The notes under the pieces are model-generated. The model was not told the origin of the DNA and did not search any database. It saw nothing but the letters and a program-made list of their open reading frames with translations. 64,000 nucleotides of DNA. Origin: Phaeobacter bryozoorum. Its GTDB lineage: Bacteria > Pseudomonadota > Alphaproteobacteria > Rhodobacterales > Rhodobacteraceae. How positions within the stretch are numbered: position 1 is the stretch's first letter; each line of letters opens with the position of its first letter. Position numbers and translations under genes: made by a program. The stretch is from assembly GCF_041893525.1 (NCBI RefSeq), contig NZ_CP169068.1; one strand, 5' to 3'. Below are positions 55,366 through 64,000 of this stretch, one piece after another.

Positions 55366-55836
55366 ATGCAGATCAGAGAGTTCCGCGCCGAAGATGCCGC
55401 CGCAGTGGCGCAGATCTTTCATGCCGCCGTGCATGGTGTTGCGCGGCAGGACTACACCGCCGCTCAATGCGCCGCATGGAGCCCGGAAGCCGCCCCCGGC
55501 ACGGTCTGGCAAAGCCGGGCTCTGGACGGGCGGGTCATCTTCGTTGCGGCTGACGGCCGCGATCAGCCGCAGGGCTTTATCGAGCTGGAGCAGGACGGCC
55601 ATATTGATTGCTTCTACTGCCACCCGGATGTGGCGGGCACAGGCGTCGGCTTGGCGCTCTATCGTCAGCTGGAGATCCGGGCGCGCGATCTGGGGCTGAA
55701 GATCCTCTATGTCGAGGCCAGCGAGGCCGCAAAGCGCTTCTTCACCCGGCAGGGCTTCAGCGATGAGGGGCGGCGCGATTTCGAACGGCGCGGCGTGATG
55801 CTGCACAACTACCGAATGACCAAATCGCTGCAATAA
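55366..55836 (+). CDS. GNAT family N-acetyltransferase
   Basis: 156 aa. GNAT fold with MQIREFRAEDAAAVAQIF, an acetyl-CoA loop around HPDVAGTGVGLALYRQLE and a C-terminal EAAKRFFTRQGFSDE strand/helix. Substrate unknown. It converges on the membrane protein gene with a ten-base gap. Confidence 0.9.
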   Translation: MQIREFRAEDAAAVAQIFHAAVHGVARQDYTAAQCAAWSPEAAPGTVWQSRALDGRVIFVAADGRDQPQGFIELEQDGHIDCFYCHPDVAGTGVGLALYRQLEIRARDLGLKILYVEASEAAKRFFTRQGFSDEGRRDFERRGVMLHNYRMTKSLQ

Positions 55837-55845
55837 ACCGGCGCC

Positions 55846-56766
55846 TTAGGGCCGGGTCAGCACACCTGCGCGCCGCAGCTCGTCCGCATCCGGTGTCCAG
55901 AGCTGGCGATGGTCGGTGGCAAACAGCCGCTCGGCAAAATCGGCGCTGACCCCCTGTGCAATCAGAAAATCGCGGTCGCGGGCCTGTTCGCGGTTCAGAT
56001 CGACCTGCGGCAACCCACCGGGAAAGGCCAGCGCATAAGAATGGAACCCAAGGCTGCCTCCCTTGGCGAGCCTGCGCTCCTCTCCGGCGGCAAAGACCAA
56101 GGTGCAGGCCGAGGCGCAGGCACCCTCGGCCACCGTGTCCAATGCGCGCTCCCGGATCAGCCGGGCCACACCTCGCGCCTCATAGATCAGCCCGCCCGGA
56201 CCGCTCAGCGCCACCTCGCGCAGGGCCGGGGCCTCGGCCATCATCGCCGCCACCCGGCGCGTCAGCCCATGCGGGATTTCCCCGGCAAAGACCAGCCGAC
56301 GCCCATCCGGGGTGATCGACAGATCATATAGCGCCTCGCGCGCCAGCCGTTCGGTTTCGGCATAATCCGGCTCCTTCGGGGTGGTGGCGATCAGCACTGC
56401 GTCCCACCACAGGGTCACCGTGGCAAAACCGGCGAAGAGAATGGCCAGATAGCCGCCCCAGACCGGCGCCAGATGACCGGTGTCGCGAATATGGGCATCG
56501 GCGCTGCGCAGGAAACTGCGCGCCTGCCACAGCAGCAACAGTCCATCAATCAGCACCAGCGTATAAAGCAGCCGAAGCGGCAGCACGACAACCGTGTTCA
56601 GCAGCGCCCATGTCAGCAGCACCAGCAGCCGTGGCAACACCAGCTGCCACAGGAAACTGCGGCCCAGCGTCAGCATATGCAGCCGCTCCGGCGAGCTGCG
56701 GGCGGGATCTGTCTTCAGGCTGGATAACCTGCCGTCCGTTCTGTTGCCTTTGTGGTCCTCTGGCAC
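55846..56766 (-). CDS. Membrane protein with ClpP-like soluble domain
   Basis: About 306 aa. An N-terminal cytoplasmic tail and two to three helices (about 37-135, including FLWQLVLPRLLVLLTWALL) precede a ClpP/crotonase-like domain (about 150-295): LVFAGEIPHGL, VALSGPGGLIYEARGVARL, EGACASACTLVFAAG with a GxASA-like candidate Ser, and GFHSY with a possible His. It may be a membrane protease. GTG at 56766 is used because it lies just after the LysR stop; ATG at 56679 is an alternative. Confidence 0.72.
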   Translation of the reverse strand: MPEDHKGNRTDGRLSSLKTDPARSSPERLHMLTLGRSFLWQLVLPRLLVLLTWALLNTVVVLPLRLLYTLVLIDGLLLLWQARSFLRSADAHIRDTGHLAPVWGGYLAILFAGFATVTLWWDAVLIATTPKEPDYAETERLAREALYDLSITPDGRRLVFAGEIPHGLTRRVAAMMAEAPALREVALSGPGGLIYEARGVARLIRERALDTVAEGACASACTLVFAAGEERRLAKGGSLGFHSYALAFPGGLPQVDLNREQARDRDFLIAQGVSADFAERLFATDHRQLWTPDADELRRAGVLTRP

Positions 56767-56786
56767 TGTATTCGTGCCCCCGGTGG

Positions 56787-57671
56787 TTAGATCGGCGTCA
56801 GATGCCGACGGGCTGATTTGAGCACGGCACGGGTCACATCGGCAAGGGCCGGGGCCAGAACCCGGCTCACCTGCCAGGTCAGCGGTACATCCAGCGGGGT
56901 GTCTGGGATCAGCGGGCACAGCTGCTCGGCCGTCAGATAGGGCGCAGCCAGCTGCTCGGGGTTCATCCCCCAGCCGACGCCCGCCAGCGCCGCATCGACG
57001 AATCCCTGGCTCGACGGCAGGAAATGCGCAGGTGGCGCAATCCCCGGCCCCACATGTGCGCCAAGCCAGCGCGCCTGAAGCTGATCCTTGGCGTTGAAGA
57101 TCAGACAGGGCGCACGACGCGCCGTCTCCGGGGTCACGCCGCTGGCAAACCAGCGGTCGCGGAACGCAGGCGAGGTGGTCGCGATATAGCGCAGCGCCCC
57201 CAGCGGGTGGGCATCGCAGCCGGTCACCGGCTTGGCGCGGGCCGTCACCGCTGCCGAAACCTCGCCCCGGCGCAGCCAGTCGGCGCTGTGGTCCTGATCG
57301 TCGATCACCAGATCAAACAGCAGCCCCTCGCAGGCCGCCATCACCGGAACGAACCAGGTCGCCAGACTGTCGGCATTGATCGCCACCCGCAGCCGCGAGG
57401 CACCGGGCGCGCGCTCCAGCCGCAGATCATCGGACACTGCCGCCTCCAGCAGGGCGACATCCTCGGCATGTTTGGCGATCCGCAGACCGGCCTCGGTGCC
57501 CAGACAGGGGCTGCCGCGCTGCACGAGGCTGCTGCCAATGCGATCCTCCAGCGCCCGGATCCGCTGCGAGATCGCCGACGGCGTCACCCGCAAGGCCTGC
57601 GCGGCCGCCTCAAACGAGCCGAGCCGCAAGACAGCCGATAGCGCGGCGAGGTGATTGGGATCGAATTGCAT
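56787..57671 (-). CDS. LysG/ArgP-type LysR regulator
   Basis: 294 aa. N-terminal HTH (LAALSAVLRLGSFEAAAQAL, AISQRIRALEDRIG) and effector domain with the lysine/arginine-responsive family features. It is divergent from a LysE/ArgO exporter gene, the standard pair in which the regulator senses basic amino acids and activates export. The operator is expected in the 138-base shared gap, which has two TTAATTTG direct repeats. Confidence 0.88.
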   Translation of the reverse strand: MQFDPNHLAALSAVLRLGSFEAAAQALRVTPSAISQRIRALEDRIGSSLVQRGSPCLGTEAGLRIAKHAEDVALLEAAVSDDLRLERAPGASRLRVAINADSLATWFVPVMAACEGLLFDLVIDDQDHSADWLRRGEVSAAVTARAKPVTGCDAHPLGALRYIATTSPAFRDRWFASGVTPETARRAPCLIFNAKDQLQARWLGAHVGPGIAPPAHFLPSSQGFVDAALAGVGWGMNPEQLAAPYLTAEQLCPLIPDTPLDVPLTWQVSRVLAPALADVTRAVLKSARRHLTPI

Positions 57672-57680
57672 TAGCAGATC

Positions 57681-57707
57681 TTAATTTGGGTAAGTCAGAT
57701 TAATTTG
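57681..57707. promoter_or_regulatory. Candidate LysG/ArgP operator (direct repeats)
   Basis: TTAATTTG occurs at 57681-57688 and 57700-57707, starts 19 bases apart (about two helical turns), in the AT-rich shared promoter region of the regulator and exporter genes. Confidence 0.5.
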
Positions 57708-57809
57708 CTTACACCCGCTCAGCACCTTAGTCAAAGCACAGGCCACGACCACCACCAGGTCAGCTGTTGGACCAGGCCGCCTGCACCAAGATAACAAAGG
57801 ACAGATCCC

Positions 57810-58415
57810 ATGCCTTCCAGCCTGATTGCCGGTTTCTTTCTCGGCCTGAGCCTGATCATGGCCATTGGCGCGCAGAATGCCTTTGTGCTGCGGCAGGGGC
57901 TCAGACGCCAGCATGTGTTCTGGATCTGCCTCACCTGCGCCAGCTCCGATGCGCTGCTGATTACCGCAGGTGTGCTGGGCTTCGGCTCGCTGGCGCTGGC
58001 ACTGCCGTGGTTCGAGCTGGCGATGCGGCTTGGCGGCGCGGCCTTTCTGCTGTGGTATGGCGCGCGCAGCCTCAGGTCGGCATGGCGCGGCGGCGCGCAT
58101 CTGGACAGCGCAGACGGGCAGGGCACGCCGGTGACACTCTGGCCGATGCTGGCCACGGTGCTGGCGCTGACCTGGCTCAACCCGCATGTGTATCTCGATA
58201 CCGTGGTGCTGCTTGGCTCGATCTCGGCGCAATATCCGCAGCCGCTGGTCTTTGGCCTTGGTGCGGCGCTGTCGAGCTTTGCCTTCTTCTTTACGCTTGG
58301 CTACGGGGCCAGCCTGCTGGCACCGGTCTTTGCCCGACCCCGAGCCTGGCAGCTGCTGGACGTGCTGGTGGGGCTGACCATGTGGGCCATCGCCATCAAG
58401 CTGCTGATGATGTGA
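57810..58415 (+). CDS. LysE/ArgO-family amino acid exporter
   Basis: 201 aa, six predicted helices. LysE marker MPSSLIAGFFLGLSLIMAIG with AIGAQNAFVLRQGLRR, and WLNPHVYLDTVVLLG in the fourth helix. Exports lysine, arginine or analogues. AGGACAG precedes the ATG. Divergent from its LysG-like regulator. Confidence 0.93.
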   Translation: MPSSLIAGFFLGLSLIMAIGAQNAFVLRQGLRRQHVFWICLTCASSDALLITAGVLGFGSLALALPWFELAMRLGGAAFLLWYGARSLRSAWRGGAHLDSADGQGTPVTLWPMLATVLALTWLNPHVYLDTVVLLGSISAQYPQPLVFGLGAALSSFAFFFTLGYGASLLAPVFARPRAWQLLDVLVGLTMWAIAIKLLMM

Positions 58416-58542
58416 CAGTGCGGGGTGTCATACAGGTTCTGATGCGCCTCTGTGCGCGTCACGCACAAACCCGGTCGTGCCGCCCGGGACAAGAACATAT
58501 TTCATATGTGAAGGGTTGTTCTGCGACCGCCCCGGTGCTCTC

Positions 58543-59520
58543 ATGTGCGCTATGACTGCTCCATCCGACGACCACCCCGCATCCGACCGCGCCGCCATCG
58601 CCGCCGCCGCAAGGCCGCCGGCGCCCGCCGTCGGCAACCCGGTAAAAGGGGTGTTCTGGATGCTGGTGACGGGGCTGTGTTTTGTCGCGGTGACCGCCCT
58701 TGTCAAATACCTCGGCAATCGCATCCCGCCTGCGGAATCGGCCTTTCTGCGCTACCTGATGGGGCTGGTGTTTCTGGTGCCGATGGTCGCGACGCTGCGC
58801 CGGTCGCGGCTCACCGCCCGGCTCTGGGGGCTGTTTGCCATGCGCGGCTTTGTGCATACGCTGGGGGTGATCCTGTGGTTCTTTGCCATGACGCAGATCC
58901 CATTGGCCGAGGTCACGGCGATGAACTACCTGTCGCCGATCTATGTCTCCATCGGTGCCGCCCTCTTTCTGGGCGAACGGATGGCCCTGCGGCGTGTGGG
59001 CGCCATTCTTGTGGCGCTGCTGGGCGCGCTGATCATCCTGCGCCCCGGATTTCGCGAGGTAGAGGCAGGCCATCTTGCCATGCTCTTTACCGCGCTGGCC
59101 TTTGGCGCGTCCTACCTTCTGGCCAAGACAACGGTTGATGGCACCAACCCGGTGGTTGTCGTGGCGATGCTGTCGATCTGGGTCACGGTGTTTCTGGCTC
59201 CCTTTGCCGCCGCGGTCTGGGTGACCCCGAACATCTGGGAGCTGGCTGTCCTCTTTGCGGTCGCCTGTTTTGCGACAGCGGGGCATTTCACCATGACGCT
59301 TGCCTTTGCGTCAGCGCCGGTGACGGTGACCCAGCCGGTAACCTTTCTACAATTGCTTTGGGCGACACTGCTCGGCGCCCTCGTCTTCGAAGAGGCGGTG
59401 GATATCTGGGTTGTCGCCGGTGGCTGCCTGATCCTGGCCGCTGTCAGCTTCATCACCTGGCGGGAGGCGGTGCTGAAACGCCGGGCGCTGACACCTGCCA
59501 GCCTCGCCACAAAGGTCTGA
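58543..59520 (+). CDS. EamA/DMT-family transporter
   Basis: About 325 aa, ten helices in two EamA repeats (FWMLVTGLCFVAVTALVKYL, AESAFLRYLMGLVFL; second AGHLAMLFTALAFGASYLLA). Substrate unknown. Base composition matches neighbours, unlike the 38 kb member. Start 58543 (MCAMTAPSD) or 58552; neither has a strong ribosome-binding site. Confidence 0.86.
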   Translation: MCAMTAPSDDHPASDRAAIAAAARPPAPAVGNPVKGVFWMLVTGLCFVAVTALVKYLGNRIPPAESAFLRYLMGLVFLVPMVATLRRSRLTARLWGLFAMRGFVHTLGVILWFFAMTQIPLAEVTAMNYLSPIYVSIGAALFLGERMALRRVGAILVALLGALIILRPGFREVEAGHLAMLFTALAFGASYLLAKTTVDGTNPVVVVAMLSIWVTVFLAPFAAAVWVTPNIWELAVLFAVACFATAGHFTMTLAFASAPVTVTQPVTFLQLLWATLLGALVFEEAVDIWVVAGGCLILAAVSFITWREAVLKRRALTPASLATKV

Positions 59521-59586
59521 TTTCGCAAAACCGTCACAGAGCACTGATAGGGACACCGGAATAATTCGAGAATAGAGGTGAACGAC

Positions 59587-60657
59587 ATGCGCGTCCGATG
59601 GATCTTGGCTCTTCTGATTGCACCGGCGGCGCTGGTGCAATCGGCTCGGGCCGACACCGGTCATGTCGGGCTGGAGATCTGCAATGACACCGCAGTGCCG
59701 CAGTCGCTCAGCCTGGCGTTCCGCGATGACGGGCGCTGGATCTCCCGTGGCTGGTGGCAGTTGCCACCCGCCACCTGCGAGCGGGTGATCGACGCCCCGC
59801 TGCGCAACCGCTTCTACTACTTCCGAAGCGAGGCACAGGACTGGCAGTTTCTGGATGAGCGGATTTCCTTCTGCACCGCGCCGGATGAGTTCACCATCTA
59901 TGGCGACCATGATTGCGCCATACGTGGCTATGACAGCGCATTTTTTGCCAAGATCGACACCCAGGCGCCCGCCACCACCACCGATGCCCCCGGCGCCAAA
60001 ATCGCCTATGTGGCGCAGCTCAGCGAACATTCCCGCCCGCGTCACGCCCCGCCTGAAAGCGCGGCGTCAGGTGCCACCGCGCCGCCGGACAGCGGGTTTG
60101 ATCGGGATGTCACCTTTCAGGGCTGCGAAGTCCGGCAGAGCGACGGGCGGGTGATCTGCAAGCTGGTGATGGAGGAGGGGCAGATCTGCGTCATCAATGA
60201 CGGCGCGACAGAGCCTGCCATCATCGAGCGTCTGCTGACGCTGGATGCAGGCGCTCCGGTGCGGGTGGCCGGCAATCGTCTGGCGATCGGGGATCGCGTC
60301 ATCCAGGCCAGCATCAGCGCGCTGACAGAGCGGGACGAAACCCGATATGACACCCTGCTTACTCAGCTGGCGGGCAGGTGGGTCTCACAGTCGGATGCCT
60401 ACGATCTTTTTGTGGTCGAAGGGGCGGCGCGGCGCAATTTCTACGGCTCGGTCGAAACCATGACCGAACTGCTCTCGGTGCAGACCGCCTGCGCTGATGC
60501 TGAGGGTGCGGGCCCGTTCCTCGTCGCCCAGGCCGAGGATGGCGGCCCGACCCATTGTTACCGCATCCTCTCCCTGACGGAGACCGATCTGGTGCTGGGA
60601 TACATGCCGCGTGACAGCCGATTGCACTATCGCCGTCAGGACCTGCCGCTGAACTGA
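59587..60657 (+). CDS. DUF1036 secreted protein
   Basis: About 356 aa. Signal peptide MRVRWILALLIAPAALVQSA then mature DUF1036 domain (about 23-115: VGLEICNDTAVPQSLSLAF, GWWQLPPATCERV, FYYF, FTIYGDHDC). The rest is a less conserved, Cys-containing beta-rich region (about 150-350). Likely periplasmic; function unknown. GAGGTG supports 59587. Confidence 0.82.
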   Translation: MRVRWILALLIAPAALVQSARADTGHVGLEICNDTAVPQSLSLAFRDDGRWISRGWWQLPPATCERVIDAPLRNRFYYFRSEAQDWQFLDERISFCTAPDEFTIYGDHDCAIRGYDSAFFAKIDTQAPATTTDAPGAKIAYVAQLSEHSRPRHAPPESAASGATAPPDSGFDRDVTFQGCEVRQSDGRVICKLVMEEGQICVINDGATEPAIIERLLTLDAGAPVRVAGNRLAIGDRVIQASISALTERDETRYDTLLTQLAGRWVSQSDAYDLFVVEGAARRNFYGSVETMTELLSVQTACADAEGAGPFLVAQAEDGGPTHCYRILSLTETDLVLGYMPRDSRLHYRRQDLPLN

Positions 60658-60712
60658 ACTGCCATCCGGTCGACGGGCCAGATCGTCGGGCAACGGCCCG
60701 GCTCAGTGGCTG

Positions 60713-61288
60713 TCAGCCGATCGCCAGATCCACAACCCGATGTGCGGCCCGGCGCGCCTGTTCGGGATCCAGCGGCGTTTCGGACTGGGCCGCCTGAAGC
60801 CAGACACCATCCATATAACATTGCAGCGCCTGACGGGCGGTTTCGACCCGGTCCTGCGGCAACAGGCATTTCAGCTCGGCCCGGAAATGGCTGCGCACGC
60901 GGCTGCGGTTGATTCTGTGCAGCCGCGACAGACGACTCGAATAAGGCGCGCTGGCCCAGAACTGCATCCACAGGCTACAGGGCGCGACACGAAACAAATC
61001 ATCGTCAAAATTGGCGTCCATCACCGCATAAAGCCGCTCTTTTGGCGTCTGCGCCGTGGCATATCCACGAATCATCGCCAGGCGCAGCTTGTTCAGCAGA
61101 TGGCGCATCGTGGCCTCCATCAGCCCTTCCTTGGAGCCGAAATAATAGTTGATCGAGGCTGCCGAGGCCCCCGCTTCCTTCGCGATTTCCGCCATGGTAA
61201 CAACACCATAGCCGCGGCGGTGGACCGCAACGATGGTTGCTTCGATCAGCTCTTCGTTCCGGATGTCGCGAATTCTTTTTCTAGCCAT
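60713..61288 (-). CDS. betI: TetR-family transcriptional repressor BetI
   Basis: 191 aa. N-terminal TetR HTH (IRNEELIEATIVAVHRRGYG, EIAKEAGASAASINYYFGSK) and a BetI-type C-terminus with CSLWMQFWASA and SRLHRINRSRVRSHFR. BetI represses choline-to-betaine genes and is released by choline. It is divergent from the BCCT gene; a matching operator lies between them, 59 bases from this start. Confidence 0.93.
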   Translation of the reverse strand: MARKRIRDIRNEELIEATIVAVHRRGYGVVTMAEIAKEAGASAASINYYFGSKEGLMEATMRHLLNKLRLAMIRGYATAQTPKERLYAVMDANFDDDLFRVAPCSLWMQFWASAPYSSRLSRLHRINRSRVRSHFRAELKCLLPQDRVETARQALQCYMDGVWLQAAQSETPLDPEQARRAAHRVVDLAIG

Positions 61289-61346
61289 ATAGAAGTCTTG
61301 CGCCAGCTCGGTCTGCGTTTCAACTCCTGTTATGACTATTCCGGAT

Positions 61347-61364
61347 CTTGAATGGTCATTTAAA
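61347..61364. promoter_or_regulatory. Predicted BetI operator between betI and the BCCT gene
   Basis: CTTGAAT-GGTC-ATTTAAA is an imperfect 7+7 inverted repeat with TTGA...TTAA form, like known BetI boxes, and 15 of 18 bases agree with the site at 20102-20119. Confidence 0.75.
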
Positions 61365-61447
61365 AACTATTTGGGGACCTCCCGTTTTCTGCTATGTCTG
61401 TCGCACACGTCAAAAGGGCGACCAACGCCCATCCAAGGGAGGGACGT

Positions 61448-62656
61448 ATGACAACAATCATCTCAGCCGGGATCTTGCTGGCCTTTGCGCTGGTGATTTT
61501 CTGCGTGATCAAATGGTGGAACATGCGCATCGTCGGGGTCACCCCGGTGCCGCTGTTCACCTTCATCGCTATTCTTTTCACCTCGGGTCTGGATGTGGGG
61601 CTGATCATGTTCCCACTCGCCTTCGACTTCCCGCTTTACGCGGATACGGCGACAGAGCCCGCCTATGCCTTCACCAATCCGCTGGCGCTCGAATTTGGCT
61701 TCTGGGGCTTCCTGATCTGGGCGTTCTACTTCCTGACCGCCTTCTATTTCTGCGCCATCGAGCCGCGGGTGAAGTTCTTTGAAATCGGCATCGTGAAGCT
61801 GCTGAACAATCTGGTGATCATCACCACCTGCGCCTTCACCGGCGCGCTGTTCCTGATCTACATGCCATATTACATCGCCGAAGTCGGCGACGGCGAGACG
61901 GTCATCCCGGCCTTCTATGTGATCTGCTTCCTGGTAATCCTGGCGGCGGCCTATTCCTCGACCGATATCAAATACGTCCGTATCCTGTCGGTGGCCTCCA
62001 CCTTCCTGTTCTTCGCGCTGATCCTCGGCATGTGGGCCTATGCAGGTATGGGGCTGGGTGAGTTTGTCACCACGGCCGGCAATATCGGCGGCTACTTCGG
62101 CAATATCCACAAATTCATCCTGCCGCTGACCGAATACCATGAATTCTACCTGTTCTGGTGGTTTGCATGGTCGATCATGATCGGCCAGTTCACCTCGCGC
62201 TTTGTCGGTGGCCTGACCACATGGCAGCTGCTGGCCTCACTGCTGGTGTTCCCGTCGATCCCGCTCGCGGTCTGGTTCTCGGTGCTGTATTTCTACCACC
62301 TCAACACCATTCCCACCGCTGGTCTGATCAACTGGTCCATGACGGTTGTTGGCATCCTCTTCGTGATCAACTCGTTTGACTCGCTGATCCGCCTTTACAC
62401 CGACAACATGAACCTCAGCGCCGAACGTCTGGGCAAGCTGCCTTACGTGCTTGGCAACGCCGTGGCGCTCTTTGCCCTGACCCTGGCCTTCCAGAGCCAG
62501 TGGCTGCAGATCCAGTGGGTCGGCACCGTGGTGATCGGCATCTACATCGCCTGCCTGATCTACATCTTCGTGAAGAAGCGCAGCGAAGTTGCGGCCATCA
62601 CTGCCTCGCCTGAGGAAAACACCCTCGATTTCGATCGTATCAAGACAGCCCACTAA
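61448..62656 (+). CDS. betT: BCCT-family choline transporter, short form
   Basis: 402 aa with about ten or eleven helices; shorter than classical BCCT carriers (500-680 aa), as it lacks long termini. The helix-8-like motif WWFAWSIMIGQFTSRFVGG resembles the conserved BCCT signature with aromatic substrate-binding residues. Between betI and betC, choline is the probable substrate. The gene symbol is by position and family. GAGGG lies upstream of the ATG. Confidence 0.85.
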   Translation: MTTIISAGILLAFALVIFCVIKWWNMRIVGVTPVPLFTFIAILFTSGLDVGLIMFPLAFDFPLYADTATEPAYAFTNPLALEFGFWGFLIWAFYFLTAFYFCAIEPRVKFFEIGIVKLLNNLVIITTCAFTGALFLIYMPYYIAEVGDGETVIPAFYVICFLVILAAAYSSTDIKYVRILSVASTFLFFALILGMWAYAGMGLGEFVTTAGNIGGYFGNIHKFILPLTEYHEFYLFWWFAWSIMIGQFTSRFVGGLTTWQLLASLLVFPSIPLAVWFSVLYFYHLNTIPTAGLINWSMTVVGILFVINSFDSLIRLYTDNMNLSAERLGKLPYVLGNAVALFALTLAFQSQWLQIQWVGTVVIGIYIACLIYIFVKKRSEVAAITASPEENTLDFDRIKTAH

Positions 62657-62665
62657 AAACCGGGC

Positions 62666-62700
62666 GCCCCGGCCCGCCAGATGGCAGGGCCGGGGCCTTT
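62666..62700 (+). terminator. Terminator-like hairpin between betT and betC
   Basis: GCCCCGGCCC and GGGCCGGGGC pair around an 11-base loop, with only a short TTT. Since betC follows on the same strand, it may attenuate rather than end the operon. Confidence 0.6.
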
Positions 62701-62838
62701 CGCGGCATCGCCGCACCGAGACATCCGACAGGTTTGGTCTTTTGCGCCATGGGCCTCGCGCCTTGGCTCTCTCCAATCTGTCGCCCCAGATCACCCGGCC
62801 ACAGGCCGCATCGCAGACCATAAGGAGCGCTTCGACAT

Positions 62839-64000
62839 ATGACTGCCCCGAACATCCTGATCGTGATGGTTGACCAGTTGAACGGCACGCTGTTCCCCGA
62901 TGGTCCCGCCGAGTTCCTGCATGCGCCGAACCTGAAAAAACTGGCCGCCCGCTCCACCCGTTTTGCCAATGCCTATACCGCCTCGCCCCTCTGCGCGCCG
63001 GGACGGGCGTCTTTCATGTCCGGCCAGCTGCCCTCGCGCACCGGCGTCTATGACAACGCGGCCGAATTTCGCAGCGACATCCCCACCTACGCCCATCATC
63101 TGCGCCGTGCGGGCTATTACACCTGCCTTTCCGGCAAGATGCACTTTGTCGGCCCCGACCAGCTGCACGGGTTCGAGGACCGGCTGACCACCGACATCTA
63201 CCCGGCCGATTTCGGCTGGACGCCGGATTACCGCAAACCGGGAGAGCGGATCGACTGGTGGTATCACAATATGGGATCGGTCACCGGCGCAGGCATCGCC
63301 GAGATTTCCAACCAGATGGAATATGACGATGAGGTCGCCCATCACGCCAAGGCCAAGCTCTACGATCTGGCCCGTGGCAAGGACGATCGCCCCTGGGCGC
63401 TGACCGTCAGCTTTACCCATCCTCATGACCCCTATGTGGCGCGCCGCAAGTACTGGGACCTTTACGAGGACTGCGAGCACCTGCTGCCCGAAATCCCGGC
63501 AATGGCCTACGCCGACCACGACAACCACGCCAAACGGATTTTCGACGCTAACGACTGGCGCAGCTTTGATATCTCGCAAGAGGACATCAAACGTTCCCGC
63601 CGTGCTTATTTCGCCAATATCTCCTATCTTGATGACAAGATCGGCGAGATCCTTGAGGTGCTGGAAACCACTCGGCAAGAGGCGATCATCCTCTTTGTCT
63701 CCGATCATGGCGACATGCTGGGCGAGCGTGGATTGTGGTTCAAGATGACCTTCTACGAAGGCTCCGCGCGGGTGCCGCTGATGATCTCCGCGCCGGACCT
63801 GCCCGCGGGCCGGATCGACACCCCGGTCTCCACCCTCGATGTGACGCCAACGCTGGGCGCGCTGGCCGGTGTGGATATGGCAGAGATCGAACCCTGGACG
63901 GATGGGCAGAACCTGCTGCCTTTGGCCCTTGGGGAGGAGCGCAGCGCACCCGTCGCCCTGGAATACGCAGCCGAGGCCTCTTATGCGCCGCTGGTCTGCC
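62839..64000 (+). CDS. betC: Choline sulfatase (3' end cut by window)
   Basis: 387 codons are visible; the gene continues past the window. It hydrolyses choline-O-sulfate to choline and sulfate. N-terminal metal-binding VMVDQLNG and sulfatase signature SPLCAPGRAS with C52, predicted to become formylglycine, are present. FTHPHDPY and VSDHGDMLGERG metal ligands follow. AGGAG is upstream of the ATG at 62839. Downstream betB/betA are expected outside. Confidence 0.93.
   Translation, partial: MTAPNILIVMVDQLNGTLFPDGPAEFLHAPNLKKLAARSTRFANAYTASPLCAPGRASFMSGQLPSRTGVYDNAAEFRSDIPTYAHHLRRAGYYTCLSGKMHFVGPDQLHGFEDRLTTDIYPADFGWTPDYRKPGERIDWWYHNMGSVTGAGIAEISNQMEYDDEVAHHAKAKLYDLARGKDDRPWALTVSFTHPHDPYVARRKYWDLYEDCEHLLPEIPAMAYADHDNHAKRIFDANDWRSFDISQEDIKRSRRAYFANISYLDDKIGEILEVLETTRQEAIILFVSDHGDMLGERGLWFKMTFYEGSARVPLMISAPDLPAGRIDTPVSTLDVTPTLGALAGVDMAEIEPWTDGQNLLPLALGEERSAPVALEYAAEASYAPLVC

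Overview
This window is a GC-rich chromosomal segment from a marine alphaproteobacterium, almost certainly Rhodobacteraceae of the Roseobacter group (Phaeobacter/Ruegeria/Leisingera-like). The basis is the family content (DUF2927, DUF4453, DUF1036, DUF1127, a BCCT-type choline transporter with BetI and BetC), the gene order, and intergenic repeats around a CATCTTCTGG/AAATATCC core. Species cannot be fixed from the sequence alone. Nearly all of it reads as core chromosome. The exceptions are the left edge, which is the integrase end of a tRNA-Cys genomic island running off the window, and one lower-GC EamA transporter gene near 38 kb.

Layout. 0-1.8 kb: tyrosine recombinase and tRNA-Cys. 2.0-7.2 kb: CbiX-like protein, then a three-gene signalling operon (LuxR-type regulator, FIST protein, hybrid PAS histidine kinase) resembling the NosP/NahK nitric-oxide sensing system. 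7.5-14 kb: CoxG-like protein, tRNA-Gly, an ABC exporter, acyl-CoA synthetase, esterase and a DUF4453 protein. 14-20 kb: a DppABC(DF)-type ABC importer with a phosphodiesterase; its fused ATPase gene carries two single-base frameshifts, and its promoter region has a near copy of the operator found between betI and betT. 20.5-28 kb: a long leftward unit with XpaC, TelA, a DUF2927 lipoprotein, an SPFH-GYF protein, cytochrome b561 and a zinc-ribbon membrane protein, the best candidate here for a little-described membrane-maintenance module. 28-35.8 kb: pseudouridine synthase with a long basic tail, TadA, Tag, GatCA, amidase, RNase P RNA and ribosomal protein L33. 36-42.7 kb: GNAT, Bax-inhibitor-like protein, EamA, DUF1127/LysR, quinone oxidoreductase, XRE regulator and HisN. 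42.8-47.7 kb: two purine deaminases, MgtE and 5-formyl-THF cyclo-ligase. 47.8-55.3 kb: YmdB-like protein, two SLC13/RCK permeases around a flavoprotein, and YebC. 55.3-60.7 kb: GNAT, a ClpP-like membrane protein, the LysG/LysE pair, EamA and DUF1036. 60.7-64 kb: betI, a BCCT transporter and choline sulfatase, cut by the window end.

How it fits together. Choline/betaine metabolism at the right end appears linked through a shared operator to the importer-phosphodiesterase operon 40 kb away, which suggests import and hydrolysis of a choline-containing solute. The two purine deaminases suggest guanine and 8-oxoguanine salvage. Functions are inferred from recognised families and motifs; no database search was run.
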